From contig NZ_JASBRG010000007.1 in NCBI RefSeq assembly GCF_029961145.1, positions 491,897 through 555,896 of the forward strand: a stretch of DNA of 64,000 nt. Direction: 5' to 3'. The first letter of the stretch is position 1, and each line of letters opens with the position of its first letter. The translations under genes and the position numbers were made by a program. This stretch comes from Pinibacter soli. Its GTDB lineage: Bacteria; Bacteroidota; Bacteroidia; Chitinophagales; Chitinophagaceae. The notes below the pieces were generated by a model, which was given only the letters and a program-made list of their open reading frames with translations, made no database searches and was not told the DNA's origin. Shown here in pieces: positions 43,947-52,770 of this stretch.

Positions 43947-46900
43947 TTAAAAATTCACATTTACGCCCAGCATATAATTTCTTGTAAGCGGTGTAGATGC
44001 ACTAATGGTTGTCATACCGTTTTGGCCGGGGCGCAAATTATCTACCGAAGTACTACCACCAACACCTGATGCTCCCTGGTTAGTAGCAATTGGCGAGATG
44101 CCTGTTTGCTTCATATAAGGAGAGAACAGGAAGCCAACATTATCTATCGTACCATACACCCGAAGAGAATGAACGCCTAGTTGTTTCACCAGGTTCGGCT
44201 TAAATGTATATCCGAAATTGATGGCTTTTATTTGCAGGAAAGAAGCATCGTAATAGCCCAAAGTTTGCCAGGCTGTAGGTGCAGTGCTCCATCCGCTTGT
44301 ACCATTAGCAGGTGTAGGGAACCAGTTGGTAGGATTGTTTGGTGTCCAGTAGTCTACTTTTATTGAGTTTCTGCCAAGGTTTGCGCCTGAACCTAATGTT
44401 GTCAAATATGAAGATGACCATTGGTGAATCTGGCTAACCAACAAACCACCGAAACGTCCATATACTGTAAAGCCCAAATCAAAACCTTTATAAGTGAAAG
44501 TGTTGGTCATACCACCTTGTATTTTCGGATCTCCATTGCCGATAATATGTCTGTCAGCTGGGGTGATCTTTTTATCATTGTCATAATCCTGTATCTTGAT
44601 CTGACCCGGTGTTGCTCCATAAAGGGCAGCTTGTGCAGCTTCGCTAGTTTGCCATATGCCTAGCTTTTGATAGTCATAGATCGAAGTCATGGAATAACCG
44701 GTGAATAACTGGTTACCGACGTTTTGTGTTGTACTACCAATTTGTTTGGTCAATTTATTTCTGTTGAAGAACAAATTCAAATCAGTAGTCCAGCTAAATC
44801 CATCGGCACTTGATGGTTTGATATTTAATGAGTTAATGGAAAATTCCATTCCCCAGTTCTTCGTTTGTCCCACGTTAACTGGATAAGGATTGCTTACACC
44901 GGAAGATGTAGGAAGTGTTTGATTAAACAACAATTTATTTGTAATGGCGCTGTAATAATCGATAGCACCGGTAATGCGATTGTTTAGGAAAGCATAATCC
45001 AAACCAATGTTTAGCGTATTGGTATATTCCCAGTCGAGGTTAGGATTTGGCAATCCGGCTAAATAATAACCTACCCCTATGCTCGTGCCGTAATTATATT
45101 TTACGATTGTACTCTTACTCATATCGCCAGGTAATCCGCTAAGACCGTTGTCGTTAGTAACACTACCCAAAGAAGAATAAGCACTTACTTCCTGCGATGC
45201 CGTTTGTCCGTAGCCTGCTCTCAATTTCAATAGGCTTATCCAACTGAGTTTGTCGTTATTCTTTATGAAATTTTCGTTTGAAATGCTCCAACCTGCTGAA
45301 GCTGCCGCAAACTGGTGCCAGTTGTGACCTGCAGCCAATACTGATGACCCATCCCTTCTGTATGTTCCGGTAAGCATGTACTTATTATCATACACATAAT
45401 TGACACGCCCCATATAAGATATGATAGAAGAAGAAGCTTCGCCACCGCTAACTACTGCTGAGGGTGTTGGTGAAGCCTGGGACATATCAAAGTATTGCGT
45501 CTGCTCATTATACATTGAATCCTTGCTGGCAAAAGTATTATGCATGGACTGTTGCTGAACACTATACAAAGCTGTAGCGCCGATATGGCTCTTACCAAAA
45601 TCTTTATCGTAAGTCAATAAGTTTTCCGCTGTGTAGGACCATGTAGAAATATTATTTACAGAAGCATGGTTACCGTTTTGTGGTCTGAAGAAACTTGGAT
45701 TTGAGTTTGTAGCAGGATTGACCTTACCATTGTAGTGGTCCGCTGCCTGGTACTGGTCCTGTTCTTCCTGGGAAAAATCCAATCCCAAATTAAAGCGGTA
45801 TTTAATGCCTTTCCAGATGTTCGCTTCTGCGAAGAGGCTATTGAATGTATGTAATATTCTTTTTTTGTCCACCCACATGCCATTGTTATTCTTTAGCAAT
45901 AATGGGCTGTAGTTCCCACCAACATCGTTCGGATCACCTTGTCCCATAGCATTGAAAACAATTTTACCCGTACTGTCGTAAGGACTTACCAAAGGACTGG
46001 TTACCAATGTAGGGAACATCGTACCGCCATTTACAAACTGTGCACCATTTTGGATGCTCAAACTGTTCATGGTATTTACGCCTACTCTCAACCATTTACC
46101 TACCCTTGTATCAACTGACAATCTTAAAGAGCCGCGTTGATAATCCTGACCGGGCAACACAGCTGTTTCTTTATAATAACCTGTTCCCAAAGAATAAGTG
46201 GTGCCTTCGTTACCGCCTGAAACAGTGATATAATGATTTGTCTTATAGGAATTTTTATAGATCATATCCTGCCAGTCGGTTGATTTACCAGCATTCATGT
46301 TTTTAATCTCATCCGGCGTAAAACCAGTACCAACAGGTGCAGCAATATTGTGCATAGCAATATATTCCGATCCGTTAAATACAGGATATTTATTGGCCAC
46401 TGTGCCTATACCGTAGTAACCGTTGTAATCCACCTTTGCAATACCTGCAGCGCCGCGTTTAGTAGTGATCAGGATAACACCGTTTGAACCACGGCTACCA
46501 TAAATAGCGGTAGCAGAAGCGTCTTTCAAAATGCTCAAGGACGCGATATCATCGGGGTTAATGTCGTTCAGGTTACCGCTGTATGGAATACCGTCGACTA
46601 CTATAAGTGGAGCATTGCTTCCCAGCACAGAACGGATACCACGAATGCGGATAACAGCTCCTGAACCAGGCGCTGTACCTACAGTCTGAATATCCACACC
46701 TGGAGCATGTCCCTGCAATGCATTCTGGAAGTTAGCAGCAGGTACTTCTTTCAAAGCTTTTGCGCTTACTATACTTACAGAACCTGTAACGTCTCTTTTC
46801 TTTTGTGTACCATAACCAACTACAACAACCTGTTCCATCTCTTTGGTTTTGCTTTCCATTTTGATGATCAGGACGTCGTCTTTGGCACCCACTTTACGGC

Positions 46901-47183
46901 TGATGCTAAGATAGCCCACATAGCTAAACGTTAGTGTGCTGTTAGCCGGAACAGTAATAGAATAGGCACCGTCGTTATTGGTGGAAGTCGCATGGGCGCC
47001 CGCACTAATGGTCACGCCAGCCAATGCCTTGCCGGCATCATCTGTAACGGTACCGGTTATTTTGACATTGTTAGTCTGCGCATACAGCATATTGCTGCAC
47101 ACGGTTAGCAATAGCAGAAGAACACCGAATAAGTTTAGTCTTCTCTGCCTTACTACTGATTTTTTTTTGATAGTAGTACTCAT
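43947..47183 (-). CDS. SusC/RagA TonB-dependent transporter
   Basis: 1078 residues. Signal peptide, then a carboxypeptidase-regulatory-like domain (ITGTVTDDAGKALAGVTISA), TonB-box region and plug with VVVGYGTQKKRDVTGSVS and DGIPYSGNLNDINPDDIASL, SILKDASATAIYGSRGSNGV. The 22-strand barrel ends YMLGVNVNF. There is no STN domain, so it should not signal to an ECF factor. It imports xylo-oligosaccharides with TonB energy and is first of the PUL operon. Confidence 0.97.
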   Translation of the reverse strand: MSTTIKKKSVVRQRRLNLFGVLLLLLTVCSNMLYAQTNNVKITGTVTDDAGKALAGVTISAGAHATSTNNDGAYSITVPANSTLTFSYVGYLSISRKVGAKDDVLIIKMESKTKEMEQVVVVGYGTQKKRDVTGSVSIVSAKALKEVPAANFQNALQGHAPGVDIQTVGTAPGSGAVIRIRGIRSVLGSNAPLIVVDGIPYSGNLNDINPDDIASLSILKDASATAIYGSRGSNGVILITTKRGAAGIAKVDYNGYYGIGTVANKYPVFNGSEYIAMHNIAAPVGTGFTPDEIKNMNAGKSTDWQDMIYKNSYKTNHYITVSGGNEGTTYSLGTGYYKETAVLPGQDYQRGSLRLSVDTRVGKWLRVGVNTMNSLSIQNGAQFVNGGTMFPTLVTSPLVSPYDSTGKIVFNAMGQGDPNDVGGNYSPLLLKNNNGMWVDKKRILHTFNSLFAEANIWKGIKYRFNLGLDFSQEEQDQYQAADHYNGKVNPATNSNPSFFRPQNGNHASVNNISTWSYTAENLLTYDKDFGKSHIGATALYSVQQQSMHNTFASKDSMYNEQTQYFDMSQASPTPSAVVSGGEASSSIISYMGRVNYVYDNKYMLTGTYRRDGSSVLAAGHNWHQFAAASAGWSISNENFIKNNDKLSWISLLKLRAGYGQTASQEVSAYSSLGSVTNDNGLSGLPGDMSKSTIVKYNYGTSIGVGYYLAGLPNPNLDWEYTNTLNIGLDYAFLNNRITGAIDYYSAITNKLLFNQTLPTSSGVSNPYPVNVGQTKNWGMEFSINSLNIKPSSADGFSWTTDLNLFFNRNKLTKQIGSTTQNVGNQLFTGYSMTSIYDYQKLGIWQTSEAAQAALYGATPGQIKIQDYDNDKKITPADRHIIGNGDPKIQGGMTNTFTYKGFDLGFTVYGRFGGLLVSQIHQWSSSYLTTLGSGANLGRNSIKVDYWTPNNPTNWFPTPANGTSGWSTAPTAWQTLGYYDASFLQIKAINFGYTFKPNLVKQLGVHSLRVYGTIDNVGFLFSPYMKQTGISPIATNQGASGVGGSTSVDNLRPGQNGMTTISASTPLTRNYMLGVNVNF

Positions 47184-47310
47184 AAAAACAAGCAGTTCAT
47201 TTGTGAATTAATATTTGGAAAATTGGTGCGAAGATTTGTTGCGCGTACGCAGGCGCATTTAAGATGTGTTCATGGCAATTTCGTTTTGGCTAAGCATTTG
47301 GTTTTGGGTA

Positions 47311-47428
47311 TAAAAGGAAAAATTAAAAAGTCAAAAGTCAAAAAAGGCTGACGTGCACGATCTTCCCATTTAGTAAAGACTGCTCCATGTTTTTGAATTT
47401 TTACTTTTGACTTTTTACTTTTGAATTT
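47311..47428. repeat. AAAAGTCAAAAGTC-type inverted repeat
   Basis: GGAAAAATTAAAAAGTCAAA (47318 onward) faces TTTTTACTTTTGACTTTTTA (47399 onward). It lies between the susC start and the GH3 stop. The same words recur at 56036-56136 and 51220-51245. Confidence 0.6.
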
Positions 47429-47438
47429 GAATTTGTCT

Positions 47439-49631
47439 CTATTCAACAATTGCAACATTTCCCGTTGCCGGTTTAGCAATTCCCAACGTTTCACTTCTTT
47501 GCATTGGTGAAGAACCTCCTACATAAAAAGTCACTTTACCAGTTGTTTCAAGGGTTTCGCCATTATCGTTTACAAGGGATAACATTTCCGGAGTTACGGT
47601 AAACTTCACCACTTTTGTTGCACCCGCTGCGAGGTTGATTCTTTGAAAACCTTTCAGGCTGTACAACGGCTCGTTTTCACCGGCACCGGGATGAGAAATG
47701 TACAATTGCACCACTTCGTCAGACGCCTTGCTGCCTTTATTGGCAACAGTTGTTTCTACGGTCATTGACTGGCCTCTCTTTACATTCTGCGTAGATGTTT
47801 TCAAGGTACCATAATCAAATTTTGAGTACGTCAACCCATAGCCAAACGGATACATTGGCTCTTCGGTCATGTAGCGGTACGTTCTGCCCTTCATACCGTA
47901 GTCCTCGTATGATGGTAGCTGTTGTAGTGATTTAGGAAATGTAACAGGCAATTTTCCGGAAGGAGATACTTTACCGAAAATGATATCTGCCACAGCGTTT
48001 CCGCCTTCTTCACCAGGATACCATGCCAGCAAAACAGCATCAGCCAGTTCATGAATTTCAGAAAGGTTCATGGGAGAGCCTCCTGTAATTACCGCTATTA
48101 TAGGTTTGGGATTATCTTTTTTCATTTTTCTCAAAAACTCAATCTGATTTTGAGGAATGTTGTAATCAAGCCTGTCACCAAAAGATGGAGAAGCAATTGA
48201 TTCGCCTTCTTCACCTTCTATCAGTCCATTGATGCCCAATACAACGATTGTAGCATCTGTGTTTCTTGCTTCGTCGGTTGTCCAGTCGATTGGATTGATG
48301 TTGTTTCTATCCAGCAAACAACCAGGTCTGTACTGCATTTGACTCTCAGGAGAAATATGAGAAGCGATGCCTTCCATGTAAGTAAACATTTGTGGATTCA
48401 CTCCATAATAGTTACCTATCAGCGACATTACGTCTGCTGCGTTTGGCCCTGTTACGAAATATTTTTTAAGATCATTTTTCAAAGGAAGCGCTCCATTGTT
48501 TTTCAACAATACGATTGACTTCAACGCTACTTCTTTCGACAATGCTCTGTGTTCAGCGCTATTGATAACGTTTGCAGAAATTTTACTGTAAGGATTAGAA
48601 GAAGCCGGATCAAAAATACCGAGCTTCATTTTTGTGCGAAGCAAAATAGCCAATGCGCTGTCGATCTCTTTTTCTGTAATCAGTTTTTGTTTTACGGCGT
48701 CAATAAGGGAAGCGTATTCGCCGCCGCAATCCAGGCTCACACCGCGTTTCACAGCAAGGGCTGCAGCTTCGGCGCTGTTTGCTACCACCTTATGTCCCTT
48801 ATAGAAATCCTCGATAGCACCGCAGTCAGAAACCACGTGTCCCTTGAATTTCCACTCATCTCTCAATACATCTTGCAATAAGAATGTGTTACCGCAGCAC
48901 ACTTCACTGTTCGTTCTGTTATAGGCGCACATCACCGCTTCCACGTGAGCTTCAGTTACCAATGCTTTAAACGCCGGTAAATAAGTTTCACGCATATCTT
49001 TCATAGAAGCCTTTGCATCAAACTCATGACGCAACCTTTCAGGACCACTATGTACAGCGTAGTGTTTGGCGCAAGCTGCTACTTTTAAATAATTGGGATC
49101 ATTGCCCTGCAAACCTTTTACAAATGCAACCCCGATTCTTGAAGTAAGGAATGGATCTTCTCCGTATGTTTCCTGGCCACGCCCCCATCTTGGGTCGCGG
49201 AATATATTAATATTAGGTGTCCAAAAAGTCAGACCGGCATATTTCTGGCGATAGCCTTTTGCAACGGATACATTATATATTGCACGAGCTTCATCTGAAA
49301 TGGCTGTTGATACCTTTAAAGCCAGATCAGTATCGAAAGTTGCACTAAGACCGATTGCCTGCGGAAAAACCGTTGCAACGCCTGAACGGGCCACGCCGTG
49401 TAAACTTTCGTTCCACCAATTGTATTCGGGAATTTGAAGGCGGGGGATTGCGGCATTGCTATTCATCATCTGGCTCACTTTTTCTTCCAGTGTCATCCTC
49501 TTTAACAGATCCTGAACGCGGACCTCACGAGCCTTTGTAACATCTAAATAAACGGGCTTGCTGGTTTGTGCCTGAAGCATCGAAACAGCAGTGAAAATTC
49601 CGATCGCAGTTGTGCAGAATCTTTGTCTCAT
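47439..49631 (-). CDS. Secreted GH3 beta-xylosidase/beta-glucosidase
   Basis: 730 residues with a signal peptide (SMLQAQ). The N-terminal barrel contains YNWWNESLHGVARSG, KHYAVHSGPERLRHEF and the nucleophile D269 in HVVSDCGAIEDF. The second domain has GEEGESIASPSFGDR, supplying the acid/base region. A C-terminal FnIII-like domain follows (MTVETTVANKGSKASDEVVQ). The HGVARSG and SGPERLRHEFD features are common in GH3 xylosidases. It likely releases xylose from oligomers and is placed just upstream of susC on the same strand. Confidence 0.94.
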   Translation of the reverse strand: MRQRFCTTAIGIFTAVSMLQAQTSKPVYLDVTKAREVRVQDLLKRMTLEEKVSQMMNSNAAIPRLQIPEYNWWNESLHGVARSGVATVFPQAIGLSATFDTDLALKVSTAISDEARAIYNVSVAKGYRQKYAGLTFWTPNINIFRDPRWGRGQETYGEDPFLTSRIGVAFVKGLQGNDPNYLKVAACAKHYAVHSGPERLRHEFDAKASMKDMRETYLPAFKALVTEAHVEAVMCAYNRTNSEVCCGNTFLLQDVLRDEWKFKGHVVSDCGAIEDFYKGHKVVANSAEAAALAVKRGVSLDCGGEYASLIDAVKQKLITEKEIDSALAILLRTKMKLGIFDPASSNPYSKISANVINSAEHRALSKEVALKSIVLLKNNGALPLKNDLKKYFVTGPNAADVMSLIGNYYGVNPQMFTYMEGIASHISPESQMQYRPGCLLDRNNINPIDWTTDEARNTDATIVVLGINGLIEGEEGESIASPSFGDRLDYNIPQNQIEFLRKMKKDNPKPIIAVITGGSPMNLSEIHELADAVLLAWYPGEEGGNAVADIIFGKVSPSGKLPVTFPKSLQQLPSYEDYGMKGRTYRYMTEEPMYPFGYGLTYSKFDYGTLKTSTQNVKRGQSMTVETTVANKGSKASDEVVQLYISHPGAGENEPLYSLKGFQRINLAAGATKVVKFTVTPEMLSLVNDNGETLETTGKVTFYVGGSSPMQRSETLGIAKPATGNVAIVE

Positions 49632-49932
49632 ATGGCTTATAAATAGTCTTATAGCGAAAAAAGCAATCTCTCGTTTGTGTCCTTTTAGTTTTGGTAAGAC
49701 ACGTTCGGCATAAACACTCTGCTAATATCAGAATTTTTTTTGTATTTGCAACCGATTGCATAAAAATTTTCAAAAAAAAGTTAATTTAGTACCCAGAATC
49801 AACACGCAAACGATTGTATGAAATACGCATGATAAGAGTTTTGGCCCCAAAAAGCCCGATTATTGCATGCGAATTCCCTGCCCCACCAGGTTGTTCCGGG
49901 GGCATCTTGACCAATAAAATGAAAATTCACAG
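49632..49932. promoter_or_regulatory. Divergent control region of GH3 and the LacI-type regulator
   Basis: 301 bases between divergent genes, the expected site for the LacI operator. Candidate words are AAACGATTGTATG near 49809 and TTTTGGCCCCAAAA near 49839, a perfect 14-bp palindrome. No sigma-factor motif could be fixed. A LacI-family dimer binds such short dyads, so this is the best place to look. Confidence 0.45.
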
Positions 49933-50988
49933 ATGAAAGAAGACAAAGAGATTACTATATACGACCTTGCCAAGCATTTGAAGATATCCGCAGCCACCGT
50001 TAGCCGTAGTTTGAAGGATCATCCGGGCATTAGTAAGTCAACCAAGAAAAAGGTTCAGGAAGCCGCTAAAGAAATGGGCTACCGCTCGAACAATTTTGCC
50101 AGGAACCTGAGAAAACAAAAAACGAACACCATTGGTGTAATTGTTCCCAAGCTTAACAGTTATTTCGTTTCTTCCGCTATTGCAGGTATGGAAAAAATAG
50201 CCAACGAGAATGGCTATAATCTTATCATTAGCCAGTCACTGGAGTCTGTAAAGAAGGAAATCGCCAACACCATCACGATGTTCAACAGCCGCGTAGATGG
50301 CCTGCTGGTTTCTCTTGCTTATGATACTGAGAACATGGAGCACTTTGATGTGTTTTTCGACAAAAATATTCCTGTTGTTTTCTTCGACCGTGTGTACGAA
50401 GACAGCCGCAGCCTCAATGTTATTATTGACAACTATCGCAATGCTTACGACATTACGAAACACCTGGTGGACGAAGGTTGCCAGCGCATCATGCATATTG
50501 CGGGCAACCTCACAAGAAACGTATACGCTGAAAGATGCCGTGGTTATAAAGATGCGTTGCGTGACGCCGGCGTTGAGTTCCAGGACGAACTTTTGATCGT
50601 TAACGAGCTAAGCGAAGAAGCAGGTAAAGAGCTCGGCAAAAAAATATTGCAAATGCAAAACAAGCCAGATGCTGTGTTTGTGGCTAACGATGTATGTGCC
50701 GCTAATTGTATGCAAATCATTAAAACGGCAGGCTACTCAATTCCCGGCGATATTGCATTTGCAGGCTTCAACAACGATCCTATTTCAAAGATTGTGGAGC
50801 CACATCTTACGACCGTTAATTATCCATGTTATGAAATGGGGGAAATGGCCATGCGTAACCTCATCGATCACCTTACAGGCGATGGCAGTATCAGCACGAC
50901 CAACAAGATCATTCTGCGTTCGGAGATCGTAGTGAGAGCATCGAGCCTGAAAGGAAAGGGCAACAATCAGGGCCTGCATATTGCTTAA
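49933..50988 (+). CDS. LacI-family transcriptional regulator of the xylan locus
   Basis: 351 residues. An N-terminal helix-turn-helix ITIYDLAKHLKISAATVSRS and hinge helix (NNFARNLRKQ) are followed by a periplasmic-binding-protein-like sensor domain: TIGVIVPKLNSYFVSSAI, VVFFDRVYEDS, PDAVFVANDVCA and AFAGFNNDPISKIVEP. It should bind a dyad operator and respond to a sugar or uronate. It is divergent from GH3-SusC-SusD and followed by uxuA, so it is the likely local regulator. It ends at a strong terminator. Confidence 0.95.
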   Translation: MKEDKEITIYDLAKHLKISAATVSRSLKDHPGISKSTKKKVQEAAKEMGYRSNNFARNLRKQKTNTIGVIVPKLNSYFVSSAIAGMEKIANENGYNLIISQSLESVKKEIANTITMFNSRVDGLLVSLAYDTENMEHFDVFFDKNIPVVFFDRVYEDSRSLNVIIDNYRNAYDITKHLVDEGCQRIMHIAGNLTRNVYAERCRGYKDALRDAGVEFQDELLIVNELSEEAGKELGKKILQMQNKPDAVFVANDVCAANCMQIIKTAGYSIPGDIAFAGFNNDPISKIVEPHLTTVNYPCYEMGEMAMRNLIDHLTGDGSISTTNKIILRSEIVVRASSLKGKGNNQGLHIA

Positions 50989-50996
50989 CGAGTGCC

Positions 50997-51027
50997 ATGG
51001 TTCGTGTTTCCACGAACCATTTTTTTG
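50997..51027 (+). terminator. Intrinsic terminator of the LacI-type gene
   Basis: ATGGTTCGTG (50997-51006) pairs perfectly with CACGAACCAT (51011-51020) around TTTC, followed by six T. A second smaller dyad (TTTCGTGAAAACACGAA) follows at once. Confidence 0.9.
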
Positions 51028-51392
51028 CGGCAGCGGTTTCGTGAAAACACGAACAACGGCACAGGTCTGGCAGCCGAAATGTAGTGTCAATCAGAGCCCG
51101 TCGAAAGGTATAACAATAATTACAGTTTTTATTAGGTAGTCAGCAGTTGAATAGCACTCAGCATCCTTGCGTCGCACACTTTAGCATTCGTAATTCTATT
51201 GGACGATGAGGTATTAATTTTTGACTTTTTACTTTTTACTTTTGCCTTAACACCATCGGGAACGTTTCCAAAAATAAACTGTGTATGCCTTTTTCAATTT
51301 CCTGATATTTCTTAGCTCATTCACGGCTCAAACCTTTAGTTTTGCTGCCCGGAACTCATAACTCATAACTTATAACTCATAACTCAATACTT
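51028..51392. promoter_or_regulatory. Leader region of uxuA with word repeats
   Basis: No gene. It holds TTTTTGACTTTTTACTTTTT near 51220, a TAGTTTTG motif near 51332 that fits the Bacteroidota -7 consensus TAnnTTTG, and four tandem copies of ACTCATAACT-type words at 51354-51390 just before the uxuA ATG. The last array would lie in the 5' leader. Confidence 0.4.
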
Positions 51393-52559
51393 ATGAAATT
51401 AATGGAACAAACGATGCGTTGGTACGGCCCAAATGATCCGGTGAGTCTTTGGGATATCAGACAGTCTGGTTGTACAGGCGTAGTTACCGCATTGCACCAT
51501 GTGCCTGTTGGCGACATCTGGACAGTGGAAGAAATTAACAAAAGAAAACAGCAAGTAGAAAGCGCAGGCCTTACATGGACAGTGATTGAGAGCTTGCCGG
51601 TTCACGAAGACATCAAAAAACAAATTGGCAATTACAAACAATATATCGAGAACTACAAGGTGAGTCTGCGCAATGTGGCAGCTTGCGGTTTAAAAGTAGT
51701 TACCTACAACTTCATGCCTATCCTTGACTGGATGCGCACGGAGATCAACTATGTAATGCCTGATGGCAGTAAAGCGCTTTATTTTGAGAAATCAGCATTC
51801 ATTGCATTTGATCTCTTTATTTTAAAACGTCCTAATGCAGAAGCCGACTATGCTGCCGAAGAAATAAGCAAAGCGAAAACAAGATTTTCAACAATGACTC
51901 CTGAAGAAAAAGAGACGTTGTATAAAAATGCATTGCTTGGCTTGCCCGGAAGTGAAGAAAGATTTACAGAAGAACAAATATTAAAAGCATTAAAAACATA
52001 CGAAGGCATTGATGCGCAAAAACTGAAACAACATTTGTTTTATTTCTTACAACAGGTTGTTCCCGTTGCTGAAGAAGCAGGATTAAAAATGGCGATCCAT
52101 CCAGACGATCCTCCCTACCCTATCCTTGGCTTGCCACGTATTGTAAGCACGGAAAAAGATGCGTTGGAATTGATCAATGCCGCTCCTTCTCCTGCAAATG
52201 GTTTGTGCTATTGCACAGGTTCGTATGGTGTGCGCACCGACAATGATTTGGCGGGCATGGTTAAACGTCTCGGCGATCATATTCACTTCATTCACTTACG
52301 CAGCACTAAACGTGATGTAGAAGGCAATTTCTTTGAAGCAGATCACCTCGACGGCGACGTTGATATGTTTGCAGTGGTAAAAGAGATCGTTTTGTTAATG
52401 CAAAAAAGAAATCAATCCATTCCAATGCGTCCAGATCATGGTCATCAGATGTTGGATGATTTGAAGAAAACAACTTATCCCGGCTATTCCGCAATCGGCA
52501 GATTGAGAGGCATCGCGGAATTGAGAGGTTTGGAATTGGGTATCGCGAGATCGTTGTAG
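51393..52559 (+). CDS. uxuA: Mannonate dehydratase
   Basis: 388 residues, the UxuA length. Motifs: [82 protein letters not shown] and [14 protein letters not shown], providing the His/Cys/Asp metal site. The enzyme dehydrates D-mannonate to 2-keto-3-deoxygluconate in the glucuronate pathway. It would use glucuronic acid released by GH115. The other pathway genes (uxaC, kdgK, kdgA) are not in the window. Confidence 0.97.
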   Translation: MKLMEQTMRWYGPNDPVSLWDIRQSGCTGVVTALHHVPVGDIWTVEEINKRKQQVESAGLTWTVIESLPVHEDIKKQIGNYKQYIENYKVSLRNVAACGLKVVTYNFMPILDWMRTEINYVMPDGSKALYFEKSAFIAFDLFILKRPNAEADYAAEEISKAKTRFSTMTPEEKETLYKNALLGLPGSEERFTEEQILKALKTYEGIDAQKLKQHLFYFLQQVVPVAEEAGLKMAIHPDDPPYPILGLPRIVSTEKDALELINAAPSPANGLCYCTGSYGVRTDNDLAGMVKRLGDHIHFIHLRSTKRDVEGNFFEADHLDGDVDMFAVVKEIVLLMQKRNQSIPMRPDHGHQMLDDLKKTTYPGYSAIGRLRGIAELRGLELGIARSL

Positions 52560-52617
52560 AGTTGAAAGTTGAAAATGGGCGTTGAGAATTGATTTCAATT
52601 TGATACAACTGAATATA

Positions 52618-52656
52618 AAGCCCCGGCAGGTTTCACCTACCGGGGCTTATTGTTTT
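52618..52656 (+). terminator. Intrinsic terminator of uxuA
   Basis: AAGCCCCGGCAGGT (52618-52631) pairs with ACCTACCGGGGCTT (52635-52648) with one mismatch, followed by ATTGTTTTT. Confidence 0.88.
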
Positions 52657-52679
52657 TCAGTGGAGCTCGATGTTTTGCG

Positions 52680-52700
52680 GAGACGCGTTCAACGCGTCTC
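52680..52700. repeat. GAGACGCGTT palindrome
   Basis: GAGACGCGTT (52680-52689) and AACGCGTCTC (52691-52700) are perfect inverted arms with a one-base centre. It has the same outer word (GAGAC...GTCTC followed by TAC) as the palindrome at 28729-28753, so it belongs to one dispersed small-palindrome family. Confidence 0.65.
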
Positions 52701-52770
52701 TACGGTCGACTGCTGACAGAAATCCTATGACGCAGCACACAATGCATTTTCAACTTTCAACTTTCAATTT

